A stretch of 64,000 nt of DNA from Stratiolaelaps scimitus (taxonomy: Eukaryota; Arthropoda; Arachnida; Mesostigmata; Laelapidae). The position numbers and the translations under genes are program-made. Below the pieces are notes generated by a model. The model was not told where the DNA came from. It worked only from the letters and a program-made list of their open reading frames with translations, and made no database searches. The DNA lies in NCBI GenBank assembly GCA_019614645.1, contig JABWDB010000021.1, forward strand, positions 1,178,001 through 1,242,000, in the 5' to 3' direction. Positions within the stretch are counted from its first letter, which is position 1, and every line of letters starts with the position of its first letter. Shown here in pieces: positions 23,501 to 35,550 of this stretch.

Positions 23501-24340
23501 CCGAACTTAGATAATGATTCTGGCTAATGAAAACTTGGTAATTTGGGTACTTGAGCCTGCTGCTTTTGAATATTTTGCTTGAAAAATCTTTATATTGGGG
23601 GATATTTGTCAGTAGATGTTTTCAAGAGAGGATTTCGGTCGATACGGAACCCACATCGCTGAAATCCCCTTCTTGAGTGACACCCGCTGTTCTCATTGGT
23701 TGCCTCAGGGCGAATTCAAACTTTATGGATTTAAGTGGTTTTTAGAGCAGCACGCTATTGTGGCCAACCAGGTCCATCGATGCCGTCGTCAGCATCAAGC
23801 ATATGGTCGTTTTCCTCACCCGAAAAATTGCTGTCGTTTCGCCACGATACTGCTGTCTAGTATTCATTTCTTCGTGTCCCCCGCAAGTTGTGGCGTAAGC
23901 GATACATACATCCCTGAGGACTGTTAAAAAGGCAAAGGCGTATTGATGCCGCTTTCTTTTTTCATCCAACAACATGAAACAGTCTGGTCCACTCGAAATT
24001 GACATCATAACTGCAAAAATCTATTAGACGTAGTCACAGAGGAAATGGCAGAGCATTAAACACACATAACTGTAAGAGCTATGTTAAAATTAAAAATTAG
24101 GAAGAATGTCTAGTCCAGACCATGGCTGATTTTAATAAATTTGATAATTATTTACAGGTCATAGACATTTCACATGGTTCAAGGAAAGCTACAATAGTGG
24201 CTCTGACAGCATCTAGAGGCCTCTGAGTGTCTTCGAATACGATCACCGCACATGGAAAACGATAATAAAAACACTAAAGCTAGTGCAGTTGAATATAATA
24301 CGAATTCATTTCGACGTGTTGGGAGGATATGATTTCATGT
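20540..24340. other. Anonymous stretch, no gene recognised
   Basis: A GTT-rich tract lies at about 21058-21103. Several open frames of 60-108 codons occur on both strands; none shows a domain. Both strands are equally open around 20.7-21.0 kb. I see no RNA gene or transposon here. Confidence 0.4.
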
Positions 24341-24349
24341 TACAATATA

Positions 24350-25500
24350 TTCTGTCTTTATTTAAAATGAGATACATATTTGAAAGATTTATACAATATA
24401 ATGTCAACAAATGGTTGGAATGTTGAACCTGGGATGAGAGTTCTCCGTTGTTTTCCGATTTTATGCAATATAAAATGAGGAAATCAGTAAATCGTTCAGG
24501 CTATTTTAAGCCTGTCTTTGCCTGGGAGAACATTCCAAATATCAGAACCTTGGGAACCGAAGCATCGACGGCCAACATTATTAGAATAGGTTGCAAGCAA
24601 AAGAGTGTTTGAACAGCCACCATGAGTATTATTTCTCCCAATTAGTAAATCACAGATATTAGGAAATAGATCGTGCAAGATTTTAAATACGTGCAGGCAA
24701 TACAGATACTTGATGTGGGAGAGAAACGGCAAAACGTTAAGAGCTCTAAACAAGAGAGCACACGGCTTGGACGACGGAGGGATGCTGAGTGAACGTCGTA
24801 TTGCCAATATTCTTCAACTTCTGGATGCGTAGAACTCTATTATTCTAATTAAGAACAAGGTATTCGACACCATAAGCCATACGTGAGCGGAAAAATGTGT
24901 GATATAAAGGAACGCACGTGAGGTGCAGAGGTGCTCATGCAGACATACACCCAGGAACCGAGTCTAAGAGATTTTGAAGGTGAGGACTCCTGCAATATCC
25001 AAAAGGTTACACTGCGCTGTCGACTCGATCCTCGGTGGGCGGAACTGAATAAAAAGGGATTTGGCCGTGTTTATCGATAGACAGTTGAGCGCGAGACATC
25101 TCTTGATTTCAGCAGTCGTGATTGGCGCTAGTAATCAGTTTAGACAGTTTTGGACCATTAATGAAGCAAGACGTGTCGGCAGCAAAACGGATTATTTTAG
25201 GGGACCTACAAACGCGAGTTATATCATTAAATATCAATGAGAAAAATATGGGACCCAGGAGACTGCTCTGCGGGACCCCAAAGTGCATATTTGAACTACC
25301 GGAAATTACCATTTACATCCACACCCTGACCACGTTCGGACATAAAACGAAATATCAAGTCGTAAGCATTATCGTTGCTGTTGCATGCGGCTAGTTTTTT
25401 TCCAAAGGAAACTAGCAGGGCAGTTACTCAGTCAAATGCTTTCCGCAGGTCTAGGGAGAAGCTAGGGATTGGTCTCCGCTATGCATTGCTTGCATAAGTG
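24350..25500 (-). pseudogene. Decayed LINE fragment, reverse transcriptase to 3' end
   Basis: On the minus strand, SLDLRKAFD (about 25455) is the first reverse transcriptase catalytic block. It is followed after frameshifts by FGVPQSSLLGPIFFSLIFND (about 25280) and RFAADTSCF (about 25190), where the usual YADD pair reads AADT. Further on come FFRSRMAYGVEYLV and a C-terminal frame (24807-24496) ending FGSQGSDIWNVLP, the typical end of CR1/Jockey-type proteins. The 3' end has an AATAAA signal (tttatt at 24357-24362). The catalytic change, stops and frame changes make it inactive. It resembles the 3.0-5.6 kb LINE more than the 6.8 kb one. Confidence 0.82.
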
Positions 25501-27103
25501 TTTCAGAGAGTTCTCCGATTGGCAGCGACTTTCCGCGTCAATGAAAGGCCCTAATAATCAACAATGAAACAAAAAAACTCATACACGATAGATTTCGACA
25601 ACAGGTTTCAAATTTTGCCAAATTCATATTTACAATGGTATTGTGGCACGCGTATTTGTTAGAACTGGTATACAAAGTTACCTACGTAATTCTAGATATT
25701 ATTATTATTATTTATATATCCGGTGTCATTATATTGAACGATAGCTTCCACGGTAACAGCATTTCACAGCGAGGGAAACTAGTAGAATAAGAAGGTGGAG
25801 TAGGATTGCGACATAATAACATACATCTGAATATTCGGGAGTCGCACATTCACAATCGTAGTTTCCGAACTGTTCTCTAGGGAAACACGTTGTTTACTCG
25901 GTCAGTAGAAGCACTAAGTATACAAAGCACTAACAATGTGAATGCTACATAGATTATTCTGCCCGATAGGGAGAAACAATCGGTCTACAATGTCTCGGTC
26001 ACACATTCTGGCAAACATTCTTTTATCAGTGCACTCACGTTCGACATTGCACCTATTACACAGCGTAATTACAAAACGCGACTGAACGAGATAAAGTGCT
26101 TCTGTTTTTTTTTCAAAAATGGTCTCGAAAGTCGGAAAATGCACACGTTTTGAGAAACTAGACTCGAAAATAGCTGAAGATGAAACTCTGTACTTTTCAT
26201 AATGAAAGAGCCGAGGGTTATGTTCCAGATCGCGCCTGTCGATTTGGCACCGTGGCAGATGCCATCCCAGTTTCCAAAACCGGCTCAGGTTCGTGTGTGT
26301 CTAATGGTAAACATCTGATTCTTGGTTAATGCAATCTTTTTCAGCTGATTGACGTGCGCCAGTGCCATTCTGTATTCGAAACTGGCCAGGTGAGGCGTAT
26401 GTCTCGGCAGTTTAAATGCAGTCTCCGCATTCTACACAACGCACTCATATAGCAATAACGAGACCAACTAGTTGTATAATTTAGACTAGGAAGCTAGAAA
26501 TGATAAAATAAAACTCTCTGTCCACTGAAAGTTATGGTACTAGAGAATCTTAAGTCTAGGCCTTTCGCTACCGGTATTTTAGGTACTTCAAAATCCCCCC
26601 CAGCTTATACGGATATTTCGGGATCCCAGATGGCGAACTCCACATTTATGTAAAGATTGTCTAAGTGCCATCTTTATTCTCCATTCGTAGAAGTCATCAA
26701 GGGCTATTTGGAGACGGTGGTTGTCCTGAGTGTCCTTGATCCTCATCATCAGTCTGATAATTATTCAACAAGCTGCCATGGTCTGAACAAAAGGGCAACG
26801 CAGCTGAAAATGAAAAGCGGTATTGCCTTTCCTCAATATAAAGGAAATTATCTTTGTATAATGGCAATATTGCTGAGCATCCCAAAACCCAGTACTGTAC
26901 TCGTTCTCAAGTGATTTCTGCACATGGGATAAACTCGGGCTAAATCATCATAAAAATACACCATTATAGACTCGAAGGGATATCAGAAACGGATCATCCG
27001 AAACCACACCTTAGATCCAAGTGCTATATGTTAACTATATATACCAGAATCACTGTGTTTTTAAAGCAGTAAATACAAAAGCTCTTGTTTCAGTTCGTAG
27101 CGT

Positions 27104-27107
<4 letters not shown>

Positions 27108-27140
<33 letters not shown>

Positions 27141-27154
27141 TGTATATATACAGT
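27108..27154. repeat. (AT)n microsatellite ending in a perfect palindrome
   Basis: A run of about 15 AT units is followed at once by ACTGTATATATACAGT, a 16-bp perfect palindrome. Confidence 0.9.
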
Positions 27155-27263
27155 AAAAAATATTTATATATCCCATAGATAGAGCTTAGTGGCCTGTGTT
27201 AGCAGTCCAGGACTCCGTCGTTTGGGTCATCCAATTTCACTTAGAAACCCTCATTTCTATTTT

Positions 27264-27520
27264 CTATCCTGTTGGCATAATGTCAATCAAAAATTGAGAT
27301 AACGTTCTTCCAATCCCTTTTAACTGTAAAAATTCATAGAAACTTTTATTTGAAATACCTTCTACTTGCCCCATTAATAAAGAACACGTAAGTGGGTCAA
27401 TTGGTTTTTCATTCATTGTACGGGCTAGAAATGCAGATGGTCGAAAAGTCATGTAGCTATGTGGTGTACAGTTACATAACCTACCATAAAATGTACAGTC
27501 TTTAAAAACAGCAGATTCAG
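27264..27520 (-). other. Protein-like remnant of unknown origin
   Basis: From about 27520 the minus strand is open for some 84 codons to a stop at 27264-27266. It contains SESAVFKDCTFYGRLCNC, MTFRPSAFLARTMNEKPIDP and KGIGRTLSQFLIDIMP, which look more like real protein than most frames here. A second protein-like piece, KDSKIQMEELHGFENYF, lies upstream in the same direction near 27720, separated by stops. I do not recognise the family. It could be a pseudogene, an unknown mobile element or an exon, or chance. Confidence 0.25.
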
Positions 27521-29241
27521 ATCTTATAGGATTAATGTGTTATAACGAACCTGGCGATTATAGGTGGCTCAAATTGGAGAGACCAATGCTGCATCCATGC
27601 TTTCTAGATGAGCTTATTACTAATCTTGACTATAAATGCACGTAGTAATCAGCCAGCATGACTCCCGCCCAACGAAATATCTATACTGAAATAATTTTCA
27701 AATCCGTGCAGTTCTTCCATCTGGATCTTAGAGTCTTTAACAACCTTGGTGATTCTTATCTCCTGTCAATGCCGTCCGTCTTTGCTATTGTGCAGCTTCT
27801 CCCTTCTCTGAATGGCAGTACCTTTTAAATCCCCAGCGCCCGCGGCGATGACGGCGGATCTTGCCCTTACCAGCCCGCGAACTTCGGGGATTTCCGGACC
27901 TAACTCCAGGCTATCAAACCGCACTCTACCAGTTGTCTGTTCCTTAGTTTGTACTCCAAGCGATCTCGCCGTGTCATAGTGTCGGGTACAGCAACATCGT
28001 ACAAGCTAGTCTACATTTCTCTACCTGTAAAGATCTAAGCTCGACTTTGGTTAAAACTAACTGCCTGATTAACTGAGTGCTCATACCCAGTCAATCTGAC
28101 AGACCAGCTTTTTGATAGAAACGGTCCACCCCGTTTATTCTACACGGTCGTTATATGACGTTATACAGGTTGGCGGTTTAAATAGAACAATTCTTAGAAA
28201 TACCATGAATAAGGAACACTAAATCGGTGTAGGATATGAGTGAAGTAATGCGCCTGTATTGCTATCGTTCGCCTATCACACGTACAACATGAACGAATGG
28301 TATTTAGCGTTTTATTTAACGTTTAGACAGGGATGCGAAGTGCAGATCCGTCGGTGTAGGATTGGGTTGGCTTTCATCAGCCCTGTCTGGAAAGAGATGC
28401 TACCATCTCTCTCTCTCTCTACCCCCGAGGAAGCAATGTCCCCCAGAATCTACCTGTCCCCTAACCACATGCCTGCAGGCGATCAAGAACCCGGACGGCT
28501 AAGCTACTTCCACATAGACGGACGCTAACATCCAGAGTGGTACACATAGTATCGCGCACACACCCAACCACCCACTGGCCCACGCACGCTGGATTCTGAT
28601 ATTATACTCAAAAACTGGCCATTTCTTTCTGAAACACCACCTGCTCGGCTTGTGTGCCTGCCTCGGCAGGACGGGCGTGGTTTCAGGAAGCCTAAGGGCC
28701 AGCCCCGGAAGGTGAGTGCCATGGAGGCCGCTAGCAGAGAGGTGACTAAGAATGTAATAGAGTCATAGAGATCAAAAAGGGTCGGGAAGGATTTGGGGTG
28801 CAAAGGCCTTTAACAGAAGCCCTGAGGCGATGCAGATGTGTGTACGAAGGAGGCAGTGCCAAGCAGAAGAGAGGAATGGGATAGCGGGACGGCAACTGTC
28901 GCCGAGAAGCTTCACAGTTCATAGACACGACGCAGGAGTTACGCGGAGACGTGAAATGAATGAAGCTTGAAGTAAACCCCGCAGAGCTTTTAGGAGACGC
29001 AACGCAATATCTACACGAATATGCGAAAGAAGAAAGACAATCACTTCGACTGACTAAACTGGCTGGACAGAATTCTCAAGAAATGGCTCCAATAAACCAT
29101 ATGCATATAAGTAAATGTTCTGTTATGCAATTCTAACAGTTAATCGACATCTATCTAGATTCCATTCTGCATTCGAGCCCACATTGCTGGTCACACTGGA
29201 GCGTGAATAAATACTACGAATTCGGATCTATCATAGCTCCT

Positions 29242-29374
29242 GTTATGGCCTTGCTTTTTTTTTTTTTTAGAGGAGAACATTTTTTTCAAACGCACCATGG
29301 ACATGGCTGGCCCAGCTGGCTCCTGGCTGGCTGGGCCCTCAGCTGGCCCAGCTGGCCTCAGTTATGGCCTTGCT
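29242..29374 (-). mobile_element. Small poly(A)-tailed retroposed insert with 14-bp target duplications
   Basis: The 14-mer GTTATGGCCTTGCT occurs perfectly at 29242-29255 and 29361-29374. Between the copies is a 105-bp insert (29256-29360) that begins on the plus strand with 13 T, so on the minus strand it ends in a 13-nt poly(A) next to one duplication. This is the pattern left by LINE-driven retroposition of an RNA. The body contains repeated CAGCTGG words and has no B box that I can see, so it may be a very short retrocopy or 5'-truncated element. Perfect duplications suggest a recent insertion. Confidence 0.75.
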
Positions 29375-29379
29375 GTTGG

Positions 29380-32370
29380 TGCGAAAGTGTCCATCATATA
29401 GAATCAACTTTTTAGGATCGTTTCCCATCCACATTTCAGTGGCGTCTAAACAACTATGGGCGGGGAAATACTAATGTATAAATTTACGTTTATCCAATCG
29501 AGGCAAGGCCCTTGCAGAATCTTAAGTTCAAAATCATTAATAGAGCGAAGTCATAAGTCATTGTAGTGAACGGCGATTCTGTTTAATTTTCAATACAATG
29601 TTTGTTACTTAATAATCCAAGTGTCATTGAAGGTCAAAAGCGCTTGTAGATGCACATGTGTTAGGAGAGTGGACATTTGATATCCGGAGAGGAGGCGTAG
29701 TGAAAGAAAGTGCAGATACCAGGAAGCACGAAGCATTCAATGTACTGTGATGATTTACTGCCACTACTTCCATTCAGCGTCCGATGTAAATGCAAGTTAA
29801 CCTGTTACAAGTGCGAGTGCCAGACGACTTGTTCAAGTGCAAGTGCGAGTTAACAGTCCTCTGACGTGACCCTAACTGACTCTAGTTACATCATTCATTT
29901 GAGCACGCTCATTGTACACATTCTACAAAGTTTCTGTTTGTCACAATATATAATTATAACACAAGTTGGCGTATACCTGAAATCAAGTTATAATTGAAAC
30001 CCACAAGAAAACCTAGAAATTATCCAGATAGGTGAAGTAGGTGGGGAAGAAAGGTACGCATACACGGACCATCTCTACACATTGCGTTCCTAAATGTTTC
30101 AAGGTTGATTCCTACGAAACGCGGTTTACATTTCGAAGAGCCGTTGGATTCAACTAAAAGTTTGGCGACTTCAGCAACTGTTCGTTTTGAAACGCGATGC
30201 CGGCAGAGGTGATGTATTATTCGACTTAGTTCACCCTTTGAGTATCATTGGCGCCCTTCGCCGGCAATCGCCTCTGGTTGAAAGAGTATGAGTCCAGATG
30301 TAACTGAAAAAGAAGTCAACAACTCCCCTCTGGATCTTCCTATACTCGCATATATCTATAATAGATATTATGACGTGCTTTCTCGCCCCATCAAGAAATG
30401 AGTGGTTATTATTCTTCTTCGTTTGTTACCCTGAAGCGGCTCTCCTTTTCTTTATTGACCTCTTCGCGCGTGGATCTGATTACCCGGGGATTGCTATGCG
30501 CTTTCTTTTAGGCTAGACTAATATCACGCAATTGAGTGTGTATTTCGCATTATCTGAAACACTGTGTGATCATTCATAGCTTTTATAGGGTCAATGCACC
30601 AGTAGAGGCACAACGTTTGCTTCACTCCTTTGAATAAAGATGTCAGATTGAGCGGAGATCAATTTGATTGCGCTTCCTGTTGAACCATTGGGCCGTGTCG
30701 ACTGCAAATGCTGTTGTGATCGGCCTGCCCTGTTGGTTCTATCAATTCGGCAATCTGTTCTCGCAGCGGATGATGACAACCTAGTAACTAGCGTCACGTA
30801 TTGGCAATAATCTACCAGACCAGCCGGTGATCTCGTCAATCTCTAAATGGTTTATTGCGATACGATGATGTTAGCGAGGGACAAGATAGTTCCAGGTCCC
30901 TATGTAGCAGCACGCAACCGTTGTTGAGATAGATTGATAGAGAGATAGGTGGATAGGAAGGGCAGAGAGAGAGAAGGAACCATCCGTTCTCCCACCGTCA
31001 GCGACGCGGCCTCGAACCGGATACCAATTAAAAGTTGCTTGCAATGGACAAGTCCTCCAACAACTCGTCTGCTTGGTTGCGGTGTAGACAGGCAGTGGTG
31101 GAACACATCATTACCACAACGGGCGGGCAAGGGGCAGAGTCACGGTGGCCCTGGGGATCGAGGGGGTGGTGGGGTGGTGCCTGTCAAAAGGGACCAACCC
31201 CACAGACAGACAGACAGGCGTTTGAGATGGCGACTACGCCAGCGGGGTAGAGGCAGTTGTAGCGATGACGATGATGATGATGCCTCCTCTACTAGTGCTA
31301 TTATTATGATCGTGTCAAATCCATTATCTGGCTTGCAGCTCCCTCTCTCCCTAGCGTCTGAAACGTCCTCTTGTGAGTCCCCTTCTCAACAGTGGCCCCC
31401 ATCACTGGCGTCATGGTTCGGCGGCATGTTCGTTCAATAAAGTGACTGCTCCTGCCTGCTCTGATATTTGACTAAGAGCAGCAAATATATAAACCGTCGC
31501 GATTTCTGCCCCACCAGATCGCTCACGGCTTTGTGACCTGAAAATACTGCGTTTGTATATGTATTTATATTTGTACGTATATATCTTTTTCCTAACACGA
31601 TGCTGAAGTAACTGGTATAGCAAAGACTATTATGGAAATAATTCATATTGATCCAATAGGCATGCTGTGCTACGGTATTAATTTTGTTTTATTATTATTT
31701 ATATAAAAACTCACAGTTCACACAGTACGCAAATGTCAATTATTATTATTATTAATTTGTGTGTTGAGAGGAGCGCCTGTATTTGGTATTGATTTATGTT
31801 TGTGTAGGATTCTTTGAGGTCTTCAGGATACACCTATCTTGATGCAGTCCTACAATATATTCGAATTGTACAGAGGATTTACAACTCATAGATATTTAAC
31901 ACGCAACTACCTGTTGTACTCCAGGGACGTTCGAGACCCACATTAACTTGATGCCTTCGTTATAAGAAAGCGAGGCCAATTGTTGTACAACACACAATCA
32001 TTTTAAGTATTGCGATGCGTATTGGTGCTATTTGGTATAAGTATAGCAGTTTACGGTTGCTTCAGTGTTGTGCTACGGCAGCATCGAACCACACACAAGT
32101 ATTGAATAGAGAACGAATATAACAAACGTCTACTACGTTCGGGCATGATGCAATAATATACAATTTTAAATAAATTAAAACATTATATTGAAAAAGAAAT
32201 GACACCTTTGACAATTGTAACAATTGCAACTTCTTTAATAAACCAATAAAGCCTTTACCTATCTACATACAGGCATGAACGATTAACCTTAACTAAGCCA
32301 TATTGATTCTGCAGCTGTGAATATTGACTTGTACACACACAGGCATATATGTGCATATTCATAGATACAC
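29380..32370. other. Anonymous stretch, no gene recognised
   Basis: A GATGACGATGATG tract (about 31262-31282) gives an aspartate run to a 163-codon plus-strand frame (30949-31440) of no recognisable family. An ATT tract lies at about 31741-31756. Degenerate AAGTGCGAGTG-type repeats lie at 29811-29853. No transposon or RNA gene was identified. Confidence 0.4.
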
Positions 32371-32372
32371 GC

Positions 32373-33245
32373 CGCGACAAAATGATAGCCCACCCCCATT
32401 TTTCTGACTCTTTTTCTCAACCGTAACTAGCAAGGCAGTTTCGCTTTCAGTCATTCAAAGTCATTACATTTCAAGAACATCCCACGAATTTTTAGCTATC
32501 TAGCTCAGATGTTGACATTTGATATCAGAAAGTGTCGTTTTTAGGGTGCGAAAAAATGACAGCCCAGTTAGTGTTTGTCGAGCGGGACGACAGTTGAAAT
32601 GTAACTGACTTCTAAAATCATTCTTCTACAAATTTTCTGGACTCTTTGTCAGCGAAAACTACGATGGGGCGAGGCCGCCAAATTAGTAAATATGAGAAAA
32701 AAGTTATTTTCACCTTCAATGAAGAAAACAAGCCAACATCGGATATCGCTCGGATGTTTCAAAGGAGAAGGAAGTTGATTTTGAATTTTCTTAAAGATCC
32801 TGAACAATACGGGACCAAGAGGGCGCCAAGACGACCCAAAGCAGTAAGTGCGCGTGAAAAACGCTCCCTCATCCGAAGAGCCTCTAACAGCTTTTTGATT
32901 TGTCGCGAAATTGCAGCTGAGGCTGGAGTCGAAACGAACGTCCGAAACGCCATAAGATATCTTCAGGCAACAGAAAATCTTGCTCACAGAGAACTCAAGC
33001 GAAAACCTCCTTTAATATTGAAACACAGATGCAAGAGTGAGCTTCGCTCGTGAACACATTTCGTGGACAGAGGAGTGGCAACGCTTGCTGTTTGACGATG
33101 GAAAGAGATTCAATCTCGATGATCTTAATGAACATTCTTATTATGACCACGACATTAGGAAAGAAGAGAAATTCGTAAGTCTACGACAAGAGGGAGGTGC
33201 TGGTGTGATGATTTGAGCCCGTATTGGCTCAAGAGGCGGTGCTAA
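32373..33245 (+). mobile_element. Tc3-type transposon, 3'-truncated
   Basis: The left end carries CGACAAAATGATAGCCCA (32375-32392), and about 173 bp inside it is a near copy, GCGAAAAAATGACAGCCCA (32548-32566). Tc3 of Caenorhabditis is known to have an outer and an inner transposase-binding site in each long terminal repeat, and this spacing looks similar. The transposase follows. Similarity stops near 33245 in the block after the first catalytic region, and no right end is seen. Confidence 0.8.
32664..33245 (+). pseudogene. Tc3-like transposase, N-terminal half, one frameshift
   Basis: From the ATG at 32664 the frame runs 130 codons to 33053. It opens with MGRGRQISKYEKKVIFTF and reads like the two DNA-binding helix-turn-helix units of Tc3: KPTSDIARMFQRR, FLKDPEQYGTKRAPRRPK (a strongly conserved Tc3 signature), and SLIRRASNSFLICREIAAEA. 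Near 33025 a shift moves coding to another frame, where ARVSFAREHISWTEEWQRLL and FDDGKRFNLD (first catalytic aspartate, the FSDEKKFN block) follow, then SLRQEGGAGVMI and a stop where the family has W. The other two catalytic residues are missing. The intact N-terminal frame would still encode a DNA-binding domain. Confidence 0.88.
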
Positions 33246-33249
33246 TAAT

Positions 33250-34600
33250 AGGGAATTAAATCTATCTTTGAAACAAACTTTTACATATTAGTATATTGTG
33301 TATTTTAGGCTCTGACTTGATTAAATAGCTATTAGACCACTAGAGAAACGCCGACTTAAATGAAAGCCTTCATTGCCAAATCGCAAATGACAGCGTGTAC
33401 AAATGTTAGACATTTCTCTCTTGCAAGTTCCAGTCTTTGTCGGTAAAATGTCATGGGTCGTATATCATGGAACACATAATTCTGACAGATAAAAACACTG
33501 CCCACTGGTCTAAAACGGAAGAACAGGGCTCAACGTCATTTTCAGATGATGTATAGAGAGTAATTTTCAGCCGCCAGCAGCAGTGGTAGCACCACAAGCG
33601 ACATTGCCGTTTACAGTGCTGGGTAAGTACTCCCAGAGGAATCTCCCATGATAGCTTCAAGGCCGAACGAAATTCTAATAGTTTCTAAGCTAATCTTTAT
33701 CTACATCTGTATGACGAGGCCTTGACACAATTGGAATGCAATCTTTAGTGGAGATCACAAAATTTTAGTCCACTTTACAGATTGATCATATCGATAATAA
33801 ACAGGTCGAAAGTAGGAAGGCCCTGAAACTATGTTTGTATACCACTAATGACTTGTTAAATTCAAACCTGGTCGAAGTACGGTTCTTATCTAAAACGGCT
33901 CAGAATTCAGACAATCGTGCTTATCTTTAGTTAGATAGAGGGGGGTCACGGAGCCTTGAGCTCATGGAGTCAAGTCTCAAGTCGATGAAAAACATTCTGT
34001 AGAGATGAACAAAATCCTGTTGGGGGGTTTTTTTTTTACTATAATCTACCAATAGGGTTAATTCAAAAGGCCTCGGTGCTCTAGTACGGGAGACGTAATA
34101 ATTGGAATATCGACGACAACATTTCTATGTACTCATAAGTTATTTGCTGTTGTCCAAATGTCGGACTCTGAGGGCGACGCCAGCGATTTACAATATCTGC
34201 CATACATACTAGCTGCAGTTGGGATATATTGAGCGTGGGACTAGCTTCGACATTGTGGAGAGCTATGGCTTCTTTATTTCAGCTTTCACAGAGGTTGAAT
34301 GTTTTCTTGCATTGTAAACACATTCATTTAAGTTGATTAAATAAAATAATATATCAACCAAAATGCGTATAAAGATTTGCACTCTTTGGTTTGATACCTG
34401 TTGCATGTTAGTATGAACGTTTTAGTGCAGAGATGTGGTTCGATGGTTCCCTCTAATTCTTGATTCTGTGAATAGGAAACTCACGACTGGTTTGTTTAGG
34501 AACACGCACTTGCAGGTGCGCTGGATAAAAAGAAGTTTCTCAGCACATACATATGGTCCGACCGTTGCAGCATGAAAAGCTGCAGGTGCCTACAAAATTG
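33250..34600. other. Anonymous stretch, no gene recognised
   Basis: AT-rich with no recognisable frame or repeat, apart from a G6T10 run near 34022-34038. Confidence 0.4.
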
Positions 34601-34603
34601 TAT

Positions 34604-34890
34604 ACAATGTATACATATTGTTCGACGAATAGTTTTGTAAGGCTACTGATACTATATGCGTGCAAAATAAGTGCAGATTTGGTAAATCACCAAAAGAATC
34701 TTTCAATTCTGCAGATGTTTCCTCGGGAAATATTGTGAAACGTCCTGCAAGTGTCGATTTTATGGCCATTGAATTGAACGACGCTGTAAACTTCCTCCAT
34801 TGATGGCGTCATAGCTGCTATTTCTGAGATTATACCGACGTCGTCGTCATGTATCAAACGATTTTCTGCCCTTCTGACAATTTTGTTTAC
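34604..34890 (-). repeat. Left arm of a 290-bp inverted repeat, with coding-like frame
   Basis: Its reverse complement matches 36479-36768 almost base for base. I count about nine substitutions and one 3-base indel over roughly 285 positions (about 97% alike). On the minus strand it reads IVRRAENRLIHDDDVGIISE, then MEEVYSVVQFNGHKIDTC and NISRGNICRIERFFW before a stop. I do not recognise this protein. The indel keeps the frame, but several substitutions change residues. An AG just before AAGGGCAG and a GT after TTCTTTTG could be splice sites, but this is conjecture. Confidence 0.9.
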
Positions 34891-35365
34891 TATTTATATA
34901 TATATACCAAAATAATATTGTTGTCCACTATTACAACACATTATAATTTCAGTTTGATTTTAGTCAGCTTCCTTGCCTGTAGTATCAATGCGAGATTGTT
35001 TGTTTAATCATGATAATTACAGACGTGCTCTCTCTTACGCTAGTTACTTCAGAGTGGGGCCAATTTTTGGTAGGTTTGGCCGGTTTAGTTTGTCAGCTGT
35101 GATAACAACAACAACAGTGGCAGCATCCGCAGGAAAGAGATAGAATGAGAGGACCCCATTCACACCTCCTGTTTGGACGTAGGAGATGCCACCCGACAAC
35201 GATTGGGCCCGAGGGGATATGACAACGGGTAACACGAAGCCGTTTGGCTTTCTGGAGCCATATGGGGCGGAGCCTTTGTGTATGTGTGAGTTGGGCGATT
35301 TTTCCAGATGAGCACCTCGATGATGATCGCTGCGATCATGCTCCTGCTGAGGCGGCAGCGGCAGA

Positions 35366-35433
35366 GCTGATGTTGATGATGATGATGCGACTCTACCATC
35401 ATCATCATCACAACCATCACCATCATCACGATC
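35366..35433. repeat. GAT tract facing a CAT tract (inverted triplet repeat)
   Basis: TTGATGATGATGATG at about 35370-35384 is followed after about 12 bp by CATCATCATCATC and further CAT units. The two tracts are complementary and could form a hairpin. Confidence 0.85.
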
Positions 35434-35514
35434 GTCGGCATGATCTGGTTGCAGCAGCAGCAACGCCATCGCTATTTTCATCAATGTATATGTCTGGGCG
35501 AAACTGGTGAGTAC

Positions 35515-35550
35515 GTCGGTCGGCCGGTCGGCCAGCCGGCCGGCCGGCTG
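35515..35550. repeat. GGCC/GGTC-rich simple repeat
   Basis: Alternating GGTC and GGCC words with several GGCC palindromes in a row. Confidence 0.85.

Larger units (their letters stand above)
25500..29240. other. Anonymous stretch with AT repeat and one protein-like remnant
   Basis: No gene is recognised apart from the separately listed remnant at 27264-27520. A CT run lies at about 28408-28422 and an AT run at 27108-27138. From about 28.4 to 29.0 kb GC content is raised and frames occur on both strands. Confidence 0.4.

Noticed and set aside
30949..31440. 163-codon plus-strand frame with an ATG
   Set aside because: Its aspartate run comes from a GATGAT microsatellite, the rest is low-complexity and shows no domain, and other frames are open over parts of the same DNA.
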